NCBI RefSeq assembly: GCF_001667035.1
Contig: NZ_LZIR01000008.1
Location: 62,001-126,000, forward strand
Length of the DNA: 64,000 nt
Reading direction: 5' to 3'
Origin: Mycobacterium sp. 852002-51057_SCH5723018
GTDB lineage: Bacteria > Actinomycetota > Actinomycetes > Mycobacteriales > Mycobacteriaceae
Made by a program: the position numbers and the translations under genes. Numbering within the stretch: position 1 is the stretch's first letter; every line of letters begins with the position of its first letter. The notes beneath the pieces were generated by a model. The model saw only the letters and a list, made by a program, of their open reading frames with translations. It was not told the origin of the DNA and searched no databases. Positions 20,669-30,667 of the stretch are shown in pieces.

Positions 20669-21847
<1,179 letters not shown>

Positions 21848-21888
21848 GGCTCCTCCTTGAGTCACGCGAGGCTAAGTTTTCTTCGCTG

Positions 21889-21914
21889 TACCCAGGTAAA
21901 CACCTTGGTATACT
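21889..21914. promoter_or_regulatory. HxlR-type operator and promoter in the divergent gap
   Basis: TACCCAGGT (21889-21897) and ACCTTGGTA (21902-21910) form an inverted repeat with one mismatch around AAAC. A near-consensus -10, TATACT, at 21909-21914 overlaps its right end. A bound repressor would block the HxlR promoter and, 42 bp away, the thiolase start. Confidence 0.7.
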
Positions 21915-21944
21915 AAATGCAACCCAGAAGGGGAGGTGATTTAG

Positions 21945-22418
21945 ATGACATTTCTGCAAGGCGCGCTCGCCGACCGCGACAAATGGTCGGCGGTGGGAGA
22001 GTGCGCGATCGAGAAGACCATGGCGGTGCTCGGTACCAAGTCCGCGATGCTCATCATGCGCGAGGCCTACTACGGCACCACCCGGTTCGACGACTTCGCG
22101 CGCCGCGTCGGCATCACCAAGGCCGCCGCAGCGGCCCGGCTGGCCGAGCTGGTCGACCTCGGGCTGCTGACGCGCCGCCCCTACCGCGAGCCCGGACAGC
22201 GCAGCCGCGAGGAGTACGTGCTGACCGAGGCGGGTGTCGACTTCATGCCGGTGGTCTGGGCGATGTTCGAGTGGGGCCGACGCCACCTGCCGGGGCGCAA
22301 CCGGCTGCGGCTCACACACCTGGGCTGCGGCGCCGAAGCGGGCGTCGAAATCCGTTGCGCCGAGGGGCATCTCGTGCCGCCGGGCGAGCTGGGCATGCGG
22401 CTGGCCAAGTCCGGTTGA
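21945..22418 (+). CDS. HxlR/MarR-like winged-helix regulator
   Basis: A 157-residue HxlR-type transcription factor. The helix-turn-helix covers about residues 20-85 (AIEKTMAVLGTKSAMLIMREAYYG to EYVLTEAGVDFMPV). A C-terminal extension holds Cys residues (GCGAEAGVEIRCAEGH) that might sense redox or metal. A GGGGAGGTGA box lies before the ATG. It is divergent from the thiolase operon, and the inverted repeat in the gap points to autoregulation and thiolase control. HxlR regulators often respond to electrophiles or to substrates of the neighbouring pathway. Confidence 0.85.
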   Translation: MTFLQGALADRDKWSAVGECAIEKTMAVLGTKSAMLIMREAYYGTTRFDDFARRVGITKAAAAARLAELVDLGLLTRRPYREPGQRSREEYVLTEAGVDFMPVVWAMFEWGRRHLPGRNRLRLTHLGCGAEAGVEIRCAEGHLVPPGELGMRLAKSG

Positions 22419-22424
22419 GCACGG

Positions 22425-22479
22425 GCGCGAGGGTGCACAGTTGTACGCCCTTGCGCGGCGTGTCGCTGTACAGACACGC
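22425..22479. terminator. Two hairpins between HxlR gene and rsgA
   Basis: GCGCGAGGGTGCACA (22425-22439) pairs with TGTACGCCCTTGCGC (22442-22456) at 12 of 15 positions. GCGTGTC (22458-22464) and GACACGC (22473-22479) are exact complements around an 8-nt loop. They sit between convergent genes, so bidirectional termination is likely. Confidence 0.6.
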
Positions 22480-22494
22480 ACGCTCGGCGGGCCG

Positions 22495-23475
22495 TCACTG
22501 TTCCCTGAGCACGGCCAGCAGGCGCCTGGCCGCGGCGACACGGCGCACCGCGGGCCCGGACAGCTCATCCAGCGCGCATTCGGGGTCGGCCGGCGGCCCC
22601 ATGTGTCCGCAGCCGCGCGGGCAGTCTCGCGTCGCCTCGGCCAGGTCCGAGAACGCCATCAGCACGTCGTCGGGCTCGATGTGGGCCAATCCGAAGGAGC
22701 GGATTCCCGGGGTGTCGATCACCCACCCGGACCCTTGTAGAGGCAACGCGACCGATTGCGTCGAGGTGTGCCGCCCCCGGCCGATGTCGGTTACCTCCCC
22801 GACGGCCCGGTCCGCCTCGGGCACAAGGCGATTCACCAATGTCGACTTGCCGACCCCGGAATGGCCCAGCAGCACGGTGATCCTGCCGGCGAGCAGGTCG
22901 GCCACCGCCAGCAGCGGATCGTCGACACCCGCGGCGACCACCAGCAGGTCCAGGTCCGCGAAATGCTTGGCGAACGGCTCCGGCGGCGCGAGGTCGGTTT
23001 TCGTCAGGCACAGGATCGGGGTCAGCCCGCCGGCGTAGGCGGCGATGAGCGCGCGGTCGACCAGGCCGGTGCGCGGCGGCGGGTCCGCCAGAGCCACCAC
23101 GATCAGCAGCTGGTCGGCGTTGGCCACCACCACCCGCTCGGTGGGATCGGTGTCATCGGCGGTGCGCCGCAACACCGTTCGGCGCTCGCCGCGCCGCACG
23201 ATGCGGGCCAGGGTGTCGGTCCGCCCGGACACATCGCCGACCAGGTCGACTTCGTCGCCGACGACGATCGGGGTGCGGCCCAGCTCGCGTGCTCGCATCG
23301 CCGTGACCCGGCGATCGGGGCGCCCGCCCAGCACGCATCCCCAGCGGCCGCGGTCGACGCTGACCACCATGGCGGCCTGGGCGTCGGCGTGCTCGGGACG
23401 GGTCTTGGTCCGCGGCCGCGAGCCCCTGCCAGAGCGGACCCTGACGTCGGACTCGTCGTAATCGCCCGGCCTCAA
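22495..23475 (-). CDS. rsgA: Ribosome small subunit-dependent GTPase RsgA
   Basis: RsgA assists late 30S maturation. The circularly permuted GTPase order is visible: G4 TKTDLA, then G1 GHSGVGKST, then G3 DTPG. A C-terminal zinc knuckle, [16 protein letters not shown], follows. The N-terminal OB-fold contains [16 protein letters not shown]. The chosen TTG start at 23475 overlaps the aroA stop in a TTGA junction and matches the start of Rv3228; the frame is open to 23502. The gene is translationally coupled to aroA. Confidence 0.93.
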   Translation of the reverse strand: MRPGDYDESDVRVRSGRGSRPRTKTRPEHADAQAAMVVSVDRGRWGCVLGGRPDRRVTAMRARELGRTPIVVGDEVDLVGDVSGRTDTLARIVRRGERRTVLRRTADDTDPTERVVVANADQLLIVVALADPPPRTGLVDRALIAAYAGGLTPILCLTKTDLAPPEPFAKHFADLDLLVVAAGVDDPLLAVADLLAGRITVLLGHSGVGKSTLVNRLVPEADRAVGEVTDIGRGRHTSTQSVALPLQGSGWVIDTPGIRSFGLAHIEPDDVLMAFSDLAEATRDCPRGCGHMGPPADPECALDELSGPAVRRVAAARRLLAVLREQ

Positions 23476-24782
23476 CCGCTGGACTCCACCATCCGCGCCC
23501 ACAGCTGCGGAAACTCCGGCAGCGTCTTGCTGGTGGCGCCGATGTCGTCCACCTCGACGCTGGCCACCCGCAGCCCGATGATCGCCCCGGCCATCGCCAT
23601 TCGATGATCGGCGTACGCGCGCCAGGCGCCGGGGCCCAGCGGCGTGGCGGTGATCACCAGGCCGTCGGGCGTTTCCCCGCAGTCGCCGCCCAGGCGGTTG
23701 ATCTCGGCGCTCAGCGCGGCGAGCCGGTCGGTTTCGTGGCCGCGCAGGTGGGCGATGCCGGAGAGGCGCGACACCGATCCCGGGGTCGCCAGCGCGGCCA
23801 GCGCCGCCACCGACGGTGTCAGTTCGCCCACGGCGCGCAGGTCGACGTCAAAGCCCGGATAGTCGGCCGAGCCCCGGACCTCGAGGAACGAATCACCTTG
23901 GGTGACAGTGGCATTCAGCTTGCCCAAGACGCTCAGGATGTCGTCGGCGGGTTGCACGCTCGTCGCCGGCCAGCCGGTGATGCGCACGGTCCCGCCGGTC
24001 ACCACGGCCGCCGCCAGGAACGGTACGGCGTTGGTCAGGTCGGGCTCGATCTCCCAGTGCCGGGCCGCGACCGCCCCGGCGCGCACCTGCCAGCGGTTGG
24101 CGACGGAGTCGTCGACGTCGACCCCGGCCTGTCGCAGCATCACGATCGTCATCTCGATGTGCGGCGCGGACGGCAGCGCCGAGCCGGTGTGCTGGATCGT
24201 CAGGCCTTCGGTGAACGACGGCGCGGACAACAGCAGCCCCGAGACGAATTGCGAGGACGCCGACGCGTCGATCGCCACGGTCCCGCCGGCGACCGAGCCG
24301 TTGCCTTGCACACGGAACGGAAGGCCGGTGCCCTCGATCCGCACGCCGAGGCCGCGTAGGGCGTCCAGCAGCGGCGCGATGGGCCGGGCCCGCGCCTGCT
24401 CGTCGCCGTCGAACTCCACCGCCGCGTCGGCCAGCGCCGCCAGCGGCGGAACGAAGCGCAAAACCGTGCCCGCCAGGCCGCAGTCGACCCGGGCGTCGGG
24501 GCCGGGCGCGATGCGGCCGCCGACGGTCAGCTCGGGCCCGTCCCCGTCGACGCGCCGCCCCAGGCTGCGCAGCGCCCCGATCATCAAGTCGGTGTCGCGG
24601 CTGCGCAGCGCCCCGCTGATGGTGGAGGCGCCGTGGCCCTGCGCGGCCGCCAGCCCGGCCAGCACCAGCGCGCGGTTGGTCTGCGACTTGGAGCCCGGGA
24701 CCGTCACGGTCGCGCGCACCGGCGTCGTCGGCTGCGGGGCCGTCCACGCGTTTAGGGACTCGGTGCTGCTCACGGCCTTCAT
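23472..24782 (-). CDS. aroA: 3-Phosphoshikimate 1-carboxyvinyltransferase (EPSP synthase)
   Basis: The sixth step of the shikimate pathway: shikimate-3-phosphate plus PEP gives EPSP. It is 436 residues. The N-terminal PEP/S3P-binding [15 protein letters not shown], the class signature [15 protein letters not shown], and the C-terminal [19 protein letters not shown] and [12 protein letters not shown] blocks are intact. The ATG at 24782 or the GTG at 24773 could start translation. It shares a 46-bp divergent gap with the SRAP gene and is coupled to rsgA downstream, as in other mycobacteria. Confidence 0.95.
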   Translation of the reverse strand: MKAVSSTESLNAWTAPQPTTPVRATVTVPGSKSQTNRALVLAGLAAAQGHGASTISGALRSRDTDLMIGALRSLGRRVDGDGPELTVGGRIAPGPDARVDCGLAGTVLRFVPPLAALADAAVEFDGDEQARARPIAPLLDALRGLGVRIEGTGLPFRVQGNGSVAGGTVAIDASASSQFVSGLLLSAPSFTEGLTIQHTGSALPSAPHIEMTIVMLRQAGVDVDDSVANRWQVRAGAVAARHWEIEPDLTNAVPFLAAAVVTGGTVRITGWPATSVQPADDILSVLGKLNATVTQGDSFLEVRGSADYPGFDVDLRAVGELTPSVAALAALATPGSVSRLSGIAHLRGHETDRLAALSAEINRLGGDCGETPDGLVITATPLGPGAWRAYADHRMAMAGAIIGLRVASVEVDDIGATSKTLPEFPQLWARMVESSG

Positions 24783-24828
24783 CCTGCCGTGTCGGCGGGC
24801 GTCGTGGGTAGCAGGCACCATGGGTGGT

Positions 24829-25590
24829 ATGTGCGGACGTTTTGCGGTCACGACGGATCCGGCCCTGCTTGCGCAGAAGATCAAGGCGATCGACGAGGCC
24901 ACCGGCACCGCGCCCAACGCCGAGGCGCCCAACTACAACGTGGCCCCGACCAGGACCATCGCGACCGTGGTCAGCCGGCACGCCGAGCCCGAGGACGAGC
25001 CCACGCGGCGGGTCCGGCTCATGCGGTGGGGCTTGGTCCCGCCGTGGGCGAAGGCCGGCTCCGACGGGGCGCCGGAGTCCAAGGGCCCGCTGCTGATCAA
25101 TGCCCGCGCCGAGAAGGTCACCAGCTCGCCCGCCTTCCGCTCGAGCGCCAAGTCCAAGCGTTGCCTGGTGCCGATGGACGGCTATTACGAGTGGCGGGTC
25201 AATTCCGACGCGCCCGGCAAGAAGTCCCGCAAGACGCCGTTCTTCATGTACCGCGAGGATGGCGAGCCGTTGTTCATGGCGGGCCTCTGGTCGGTCTGGA
25301 AGCCCGCGAAAGACGCTCGGCCGCTGCTGAGTTGCACGATCATCACCACCGACGCGCCCGGGGAACTCGCCGAGATCCACGACCGGATGCCGCTGGTGGT
25401 GCCCGAACGCGACTGGGACCGCTGGCTGAACCCGGACGCCCCGGTCGACGAGGAGCTGCTCACCCGCCCACCCGACGCCTGCGGCATCCGCATGCGCGAG
25501 GTGTCGACGCTGGTCAACAATGTCCGAAACAACGGGCCGGAACTGCTCGAGCCGGTCGAATCGGAGCCCGAGCAAGCCACCCTGCTATGA
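24829..25590 (+). CDS. SRAP/HMCES-family abasic-site protein (YedK-like)
   Basis: SRAP proteins crosslink covalently to abasic sites in single-stranded DNA through Cys2 after removal of Met1. This protein begins MCGRF, as required. Further family features are NYNVAPT, the WGLVPPWAK loop, [18 protein letters not shown] with the catalytic Glu, and the active-site His in [10 protein letters not shown]. It is 253 residues, the usual length. The ATG at 24829 is certain because Cys2 must follow. It is the Rv3226c orthologue and overlaps the next gene by 4 bp. Confidence 0.93.
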   Translation: MCGRFAVTTDPALLAQKIKAIDEATGTAPNAEAPNYNVAPTRTIATVVSRHAEPEDEPTRRVRLMRWGLVPPWAKAGSDGAPESKGPLLINARAEKVTSSPAFRSSAKSKRCLVPMDGYYEWRVNSDAPGKKSRKTPFFMYREDGEPLFMAGLWSVWKPAKDARPLLSCTIITTDAPGELAEIHDRMPLVVPERDWDRWLNPDAPVDEELLTRPPDACGIRMREVSTLVNNVRNNGPELLEPVESEPEQATLL

Positions 25591-26468
25591 CGGCGCCCGT
25601 GTCCTTCTCCCACAGCTTCGAGGACGTCCGCAACCGCCCGGTCGCGGTGATCGGCGCGGGAACGTTGGGCCGCCGTATCGCGCTGGTGTTCGCCAGCCGC
25701 GGGGGAACCGTGCGCATCTTCGCCCCACGCGCGGAGCAGCGCCGGTCGGCGGTTCAGTACGTGACCGAGGCACTGCCGAAGCTGGTGGCCGACAGAGGCT
25801 TTGGTGAGGCGGGCGTCGCGATGGCCGTGGGATCGCTCGAGGAGGCGATGGACGGCGCGTGGCTCGTCGTCGAGTCGGTCCCGGAAAAGCTCGAGATCAA
25901 GATTGCGACGTGGGAGCAGATCGACCAAGCCGCGCCGCCCGACACCATCTTCGCGACCAACTCGTCGTCGTTCCCGTCACGCCTGATGGCCGAAGGCGTG
26001 CGCGACAAAACCCGTCTGTGCAACGCGCACTTCTACATGCCGCCGGAGGTCAACGCCGTCGACCTGATGTCCGACGGTCAGACCGATCGGGGCCTGCTCG
26101 ACACGCTGCTAAGGGTGCTGCCGGAGTTCGGTGTTCATCCATTCGAGGCGCGCAAGGAGTCCACCGGCTTCATCTTCAATCGCATCTGGGCCGCCATCAA
26201 ACGCGAGTCGCTCGCCGTGGTCGCCGAGGGCGTGGCCCGTCCAGAAGACGTCGACGGGATGTTCAAAGTCAACTGGCGCTTGCCCGCCGGGCCGTTTCAG
26301 ATGATGGATCTCGTCGGGCTCGACGTGGTACTCGACATCGAGAATCACTACGCCGCACAGAATCCCGGCCTGCCCGAGCACGTGCGAGGCCTGTTGCGGT
26401 CCTACGTCTCTGCCGGCAAGCTCGGCGTCAAGAGCGGCGAGGGTTTCTACACCTATCCGAAGCCCTGA
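25587..26468 (+). CDS. 3-Hydroxyacyl-CoA dehydrogenase family protein
   Basis: A 293-residue NAD-dependent dehydrogenase. The Rossmann motif is VAVIGAGTLGRRIA at the N-terminus, followed by VVESVPEKLEIK and TNSSSFPSR. The C-terminal domain (STGFIFNRIWAAIKRESLAVV; GPFQMMDLVGLDV) is that of 3-hydroxyacyl-CoA or L-gulonate dehydrogenases. The HF (NAHFYMPP) replaces the usual HFFNP, so substrate specificity may differ. The start ATG overlaps the stop of the SRAP gene (ATGA), which indicates an operon. It is not known to me next to Rv3226c in M. tuberculosis. Confidence 0.87.
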   Translation: MTAPVSFSHSFEDVRNRPVAVIGAGTLGRRIALVFASRGGTVRIFAPRAEQRRSAVQYVTEALPKLVADRGFGEAGVAMAVGSLEEAMDGAWLVVESVPEKLEIKIATWEQIDQAAPPDTIFATNSSSFPSRLMAEGVRDKTRLCNAHFYMPPEVNAVDLMSDGQTDRGLLDTLLRVLPEFGVHPFEARKESTGFIFNRIWAAIKRESLAVVAEGVARPEDVDGMFKVNWRLPAGPFQMMDLVGLDVVLDIENHYAAQNPGLPEHVRGLLRSYVSAGKLGVKSGEGFYTYPKP

Positions 26469-26480
26469 CAGGCAGCGACT

Positions 26481-26711
26481 TCAGTTGCTGAGCACCAGGC
26501 GCCACGAGCCGGCGGCCGCACGGTCCGGGACGCACCAGAAGTTATTCCAGTTCCCGGGCGTCGTGGCCTTCACTCCGGGGCCGGCGTCCTGACAGGCTTC
26601 GCGCGTCGGGTAGCTGCCCTCGGTCTGAATCGTGTCGGCGTGGCTGACGCCCACGCCGACGGTCAGTAACCCGGTGAAAGCCAGCACGGCCGCAGCAACA
26701 ATCTTTTTCAT
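26481..26711 (-). CDS. Small secreted protein, 76 residues
   Basis: A signal peptide of about 25 residues (MKKIVAAAVLAFTGLLTVGVG, cleavage after SHA) is followed by a 50-residue mature protein with two Cys residues that could form a disulphide. A CAGGAGG box precedes the ATG at 26711. I do not recognise the mature domain; related short Trp/Cys-containing secreted proteins are common in mycobacteria. It converges with the dehydrogenase gene. Confidence 0.8.
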   Translation of the reverse strand: MKKIVAAAVLAFTGLLTVGVGVSHADTIQTEGSYPTREACQDAGPGVKATTPGNWNNFWCVPDRAAAGSWRLVLSN

Positions 26712-26743
26712 CGAATCCTCCTGAGGTGCGTGATGCACATATT

Positions 26744-26773
26744 GCAGAGTGTAGTCACTTGACTACACTCTGC
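26744..26773. promoter_or_regulatory. Perfect 13-bp inverted repeat
   Basis: GCAGAGTGTAGTC and GACTACACTCTGC are exact complements separated by ACTT. It lies 33 bp upstream of the secreted-protein start and 21 bp after the stop of the oxidoreductase, both on the minus strand. The region is AT-richer than its surroundings, and TACACT within the repeat could be a -10. A repressor operator or a terminator are both possible; there is no T-run. Confidence 0.6.
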
Positions 26774-26793
26774 GCAAGGCCCCTTATCGATCG

Positions 26794-28215
26794 CTACGTG
26801 CGCCGCTCTAGACACCGGAGGGCGAGGTGGGCGGCATTGGCACCGCACATGCCGTGCACACCGGGCCCCGGCGGGGTGGCCGCCGAGCAGATGTACATCC
26901 CGGGCAAGCCAATGCTATAGGGGGACAACGTGATTCGGGGACCGAACGTCAGCTGGCGAATGTCCTTGGCGCCGGTGATGATGTCGCCACCGACGTAGTT
27001 GGGGTTGTAGGTTTCCAGCTGCGTCGTCGAGCGGACCTGGTGTCCGACGATGCGGTCGCGGAAACCGGGGGCGAACCGCTCGATCTGGGCGATGATGGCC
27101 TCGCTGGCTTCGCCGGCGTAGCCGTTGGGCACATGGGCATAGCTCCACACGGGATGCGTGTTGCCCACCGAGCGCTGCGGGTCGGCCAGGTATTGCTGAC
27201 CGACCAGCACGAACGGCCGCTCCGGCATGCGGCCGGCGTGGACGTCGCGCTCGGTCGCGGCGAGTTCGGCATAAGTGCCCGCCACGTGCACCGTGCCGGC
27301 CCGGCGGGCGTCGGGGTTGGTCCACGGCACGCCGCCCTCGACGGCGAAGTCGACCTTGAACGCGCCCGGGCCTCGTCGAAAGCTCTTGAACGCGCGCGAG
27401 ATTCGGCGCGGAAGGCGGTCTTCCAGGATCGCGGCGACCGCGCTGGGCGCCAGGTCGAACATCGCCACGTCAGCCGGCGGCAGCTGCGACGCGTTCTTGA
27501 CCCGGACACCGGTCTCGATCTTGCCGCCCAAATCAGCCAGTAACCGCACCATCGCGTTGGTGATCGACTGCGATCCGCCCTCGGCCACTGCCCAGCCGTG
27601 CCGGTGGCCGGCGGCGATGATGCCGACGCCAATGGCCGACGTCATCGGGTAATGCAGCGGCCGGAAGGCATGCGCCGCAACGCCGCCGAACAGCGCCCGC
27701 CCCTGCTCGGTGCGGAACAGCCGGGCGAACGCCGACCCGGGAAGCAGGGTGGGCGCGCCGAAGCGCGCCAGCATCAGCGGATGGTGCGGGACCCGCAGCA
27801 GCGGTCCCATGATGTCCTCGCTCAACGCATCGAACCGGGCGGCCGGGTAGCCGAACGCCAGCCGCCACCGCCGGCCGTCGCGCCCGAGGCCGGCCGCGGT
27901 CTCTTCCACCGAGCGGCGCACCACGCCGGCGGCGCCGCCGTCGAGGGGATGCACGCAGTCGATCTCCGGCCAGCGCCACGTCAGGCCGTACCGCTGCAGG
28001 TCGAATCGGCCCAGGAACGGCGAGCCGACGGCCATCGGGTGGATCGCCGAACAGTGGTCGTGCAGCAGGCCGGGGACGATTCCTTCGCCGCTGCGGGCGC
28101 CCCCGCCGACCTCGTCGGCGGCCTCGAGCACGGTGACCTGCACGCCTTCGGCGGCCAGACAGATCGCGGCGGCGAGCCCGTTGGGCCCACCGCCCACCAC
28201 CACCGCGGTACTCAC
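26794..28215 (-). CDS. FAD-dependent oxidoreductase, phytoene-desaturase-like
   Basis: A flavin amine oxidase/carotenoid desaturase type protein of 473 residues. The dinucleotide-binding motif VVGGGPNGLAAAICLAAEG is at the N-terminus. The family C-terminal segment PGPGVHGMCGANAAHLALR closes the FAD site. The conserved GGARSGE and TNAMVRLLADLGG blocks are present. No carotenoid genes surround it, so the substrate is unknown; a lipid or isoprenoid is plausible. The start is a GTG at 28215. Confidence 0.85.
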   Translation of the reverse strand: MSTAVVVGGGPNGLAAAICLAAEGVQVTVLEAADEVGGGARSGEGIVPGLLHDHCSAIHPMAVGSPFLGRFDLQRYGLTWRWPEIDCVHPLDGGAAGVVRRSVEETAAGLGRDGRRWRLAFGYPAARFDALSEDIMGPLLRVPHHPLMLARFGAPTLLPGSAFARLFRTEQGRALFGGVAAHAFRPLHYPMTSAIGVGIIAAGHRHGWAVAEGGSQSITNAMVRLLADLGGKIETGVRVKNASQLPPADVAMFDLAPSAVAAILEDRLPRRISRAFKSFRRGPGAFKVDFAVEGGVPWTNPDARRAGTVHVAGTYAELAATERDVHAGRMPERPFVLVGQQYLADPQRSVGNTHPVWSYAHVPNGYAGEASEAIIAQIERFAPGFRDRIVGHQVRSTTQLETYNPNYVGGDIITGAKDIRQLTFGPRITLSPYSIGLPGMYICSAATPPGPGVHGMCGANAAHLALRCLERRT

Positions 28216-28329
28216 GCATCCATCTAACAGATATTTTGGCTCAGCGTTGTCCGCGATACCCGCGCGCGATACCGAATTGTGTCGTGCGGGACATTTTCTT
28301 TGAGGTCAGAATGGCGAATCATTATTCGC

Positions 28330-28953
28330 ATGACAATTAGCGACAACACCGTTTTCGAAGGTCCGCTGCGGCAGATAGCTCGCAGCGCATGGCAGGTGCT
28401 TCTGCTGATCGGCGTCCTGGCGGTGGCCTTGGGAGTGATCGTGCTGGCCTGGCCAGGCAAGACGCTGTTCGTGGCCGGTGTCCTGTTCGGCACCTATTTG
28501 GTGGTTTCCGGAATCGGCTACGTATTCGCCGCATTCGGCACACACGCCGGGGCCGCGATGAGGGTGTTGACGTTCATTACCGGCATCGTGTCGCTGGTTC
28601 TTGGGTTCTTCTGCTTCCGCGACAAATTCGAGGCGGTCACGCTTTTGGCCATCTGGATCGGCGTCAGCTGGCTGTTCCGCGGGATGACCCTGCTCGCCGC
28701 GGCGTTGTCTCTCGACCACATGCCGGGCCGCGGCTGGCAGGTGCTGTCCGGGCTGATCATCGTGATCGGCGGCGCGGTGCTGATCGTTTCGCCGCTTGAC
28801 TCGATCGCGGTCCTGACCCTGGTCGCCGGTTGCTGGCTGATCGCCATCGGCGTCGTGGACGTCATCACGGCGTTCCAGGTACGGAGCCGGGCGAAAGCGC
28901 CGGCGCCCGGCGCGCCGGCGCCGGGCGCGCCGGCGCCGGGCGCGCCGGCGTAA
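28330..28953 (+). CDS. HdeD-family membrane protein
   Basis: A 207-residue protein with six hydrophobic segments arranged as three hairpins, the DUF308/HdeD pattern (WQVLLLIGVLAVALGVIVLAWPGKT is the first). HdeD is linked to acid resistance in E. coli, but actinobacterial homologues are uncharacterised. The C-terminus ends in a short Ala/Pro/Gly repeat. The ATG at 28330 has no ribosome binding site and may be leaderless; the frame is open upstream of it. Confidence 0.8.
   Translation: MTISDNTVFEGPLRQIARSAWQVLLLIGVLAVALGVIVLAWPGKTLFVAGVLFGTYLVVSGIGYVFAAFGTHAGAAMRVLTFITGIVSLVLGFFCFRDKFEAVTLLAIWIGVSWLFRGMTLLAAALSLDHMPGRGWQVLSGLIIVIGGAVLIVSPLDSIAVLTLVAGCWLIAIGVVDVITAFQVRSRAKAPAPGAPAPGAPAPGAPA
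28897..28950 (+). repeat. 15-bp tandem repeat in the HdeD gene end
   Basis: About 3.6 copies of a 15-bp GC-only unit encode repeated APAPG pentapeptides at the C-terminus. Copy number is likely to vary between strains by replication slippage. Confidence 0.9.
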
Positions 28954-29016
28954 CGCCACGGCGAATTCCAGCGCGGATTCTCGCCGTACCGTTACGCCCG
29001 CGGAGCCGCAACGGCC

Positions 29017-29503
29017 TCAGGCCTGAATATCGGCGGTGACCGCGCCGGTCAGCCTGACCAGATCCCGTGGTGAAACCGCGACGTCCCAGCCGCGGCGCCC
29101 CGCGCTGCAGTACACCCGATTTCCAGGCGAGCGCGCCGGCGTCGATGACCGTGGGCAACCGCTTGCGCTGCCCGAACGGCGAGATGGCGCCGATAACATA
29201 GCCGGTGTCCCGCTGCGCGGAGGCGGGATCTGCCATGCCGGCCCTGGCGAGCCCCAGCGCGGCGGCGGCCGCTTTCAGCGAGAGGCGGGCCGACGCCGCT
29301 AGTATCGCGGCGGCGAGCCCGCCGGGCACCGCCATGATCAGGGTCTTGTAGATCTGTCCGGGCGCGACGCCGCCTTCCGTCAGCGCGTGGACGGCCTCGA
29401 CGCCGAACGAGGGTTCTCGGGGATCGTGATCGAACTTGACCACCTCGTGCGGCACACCGGCTTCGACCAGCGCAGCGATGGCCGGGGTGGCGGCGTGTGC
29501 CAC
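29017..29503 (-). pseudogene. ybaK: YbaK/EbsC Cys-tRNA(Pro) deacylase, one-base frameshift
   Basis: YbaK removes Cys mischarged on tRNA-Pro. The reading starts at a GTG (29503), 11 bp after the SDR stop, and runs AHAATPAIAALVEAGVPHE through YKTLIMAV, the GYVIGAISPFGQRKRLPTVID motif and LAWKS. The ending VYCSAGRRGWDVAVSPRDL to TADIQA is in another frame. The gene is 487 bp, and removing one G from the GGG run at about 29114-29116 restores a 161-codon gene of normal YbaK length. From memory, the M. tuberculosis equivalent is also annotated as two fragments (Rv3224A/B), which should be checked. Confidence 0.87.
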
Positions 29504-29514
29504 GCTGGATCGCT

Positions 29515-30363
29515 TCAGGTCCCCGCGTACCCCGGCGGGTTGACGCCGTCCACCCAGAAGTCGACGCCGAGCTGCGAACCCGGTATGCAGTTGTAGACCG
29601 ACAAGTCGGTGACGCCGGATTCCACCAGCACGTCCTCGCACAGCAGCATGTTGCCGGTGTACTCGCGGGCGGGCTTGTTGAGGATCACGTAGGCGGCGTC
29701 GGAGTAGACCTCGGGCTTGCGGGCCCGCCCCATCGCTTCTTCGCCGCCGAGCAGGTTCTGCACCGCGGCGGTAGCCACCAGCGTGCGCGGCCACAACGTG
29801 TTCGACGCGATGCCCGCCTCACGCATCTCCTCGGCGATGCCCAGCGCGCACAGCGTCATGCCGAACTTGGCCATCATGTAGGCGGTCGGCTTCAGCCACT
29901 CCTTGCCGAGCAGCACCGGCGGCGACAGCGTCAGGATGTGCGGGTTCTCCCGGCCCTTCAGGTGGGGGATGCAGGCCTGCGAGACGGCATACGTGCCGCG
30001 CACCTGGATGCCGTTCATCAGATCGAACCGCTTCATCGGCACTTCGGTGATGGACCCCAGGTTGATCGCCGACGCGTTGTTGACGCAGATGTCGATGCCG
30101 CCGAACTGCTCGGCGGTCTTGGCCACCGCCGACTCGACGGACTCCGGGTCACGCACGTCCCCCACGATCGGCAAAGCCTGTCCGCCCGCCTCCTCCAGCT
30201 CCTTGGCCGCGGTGAACACCGTCCCCGGCAGCTTCGGGTGCGGCTCGGCGGTCTTGGCGATCAGGGCGATGTTGGCGCCGTCTTGCGCGGCGCGCTTGGC
30301 GATCGCCAAGCCGATGCCGCGGCTGGCGCCCGAGATGAACATGGTCTTGCCTTGAAGAGACAT
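29515..30363 (-). CDS. Short-chain dehydrogenase/reductase (Rv3224-like)
   Basis: A 282-residue SDR. The cofactor motif is SGASRGIG, followed by the NNAS box, the ILTLSPP serine and the active site YMMAK (in TAYMMAKFG). The long C-terminal portion resembles the hydroxysteroid dehydrogenase-like 2 (HSDL2) subgroup. Substrate is unknown. It is transcribed with ybaK downstream and divergently from sigH; the shared gap of about 300 bp contains a SigH-type promoter on the sigH side. Confidence 0.9.
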   Translation of the reverse strand: MSLQGKTMFISGASRGIGLAIAKRAAQDGANIALIAKTAEPHPKLPGTVFTAAKELEEAGGQALPIVGDVRDPESVESAVAKTAEQFGGIDICVNNASAINLGSITEVPMKRFDLMNGIQVRGTYAVSQACIPHLKGRENPHILTLSPPVLLGKEWLKPTAYMMAKFGMTLCALGIAEEMREAGIASNTLWPRTLVATAAVQNLLGGEEAMGRARKPEVYSDAAYVILNKPAREYTGNMLLCEDVLVESGVTDLSVYNCIPGSQLGVDFWVDGVNPPGYAGT

Positions 30364-30430
30364 GGCGTCACACTAACGCCCTGTTCGAACCGGCCCGAGC
30401 CGGGGACCGCACGGCCCTGATCGCAGCCCG

Positions 30431-30457
30431 GGAATGAGCGCACCTGCTAATGCTGTT
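30431..30457 (+). promoter_or_regulatory. Putative SigH-dependent (autoregulatory) promoter
   Basis: GGGAAT with GGAAT at 30431-30435, a 19-bp spacer and GTT at 30455-30457 fit the SigH/SigR consensus (GGAAY, 17-20 bp, GTT). A transcript from about 30464 would include both candidate sigH starts. Confidence 0.6.
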
Positions 30458-30667
30458 AAAAAAGTTGGTTTCTGATGCACCTGCGGCAGGCCCGGGCAGA
30501 CACTGTCGGGGGCAGCCTTTAGATTGGAGGAGCAATCGGTGTCAACGGCGACGAGCCTGTTGGGCAGCGCGATGATCGAGGAGCGGTTGACTCGTTCACC
30601 TGCGGTTCCGGTTGCGCTTTCGATGCTGTGCGGCGACGTCGCAGCAGAAGGGACCGGGCTAATCAAA

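Noticed and set aside
23893..25575. Long antisense ORF through aroA and the SRAP gene
   Set aside because: Crosses two real divergent genes with intact active sites; the translation is low-complexity.
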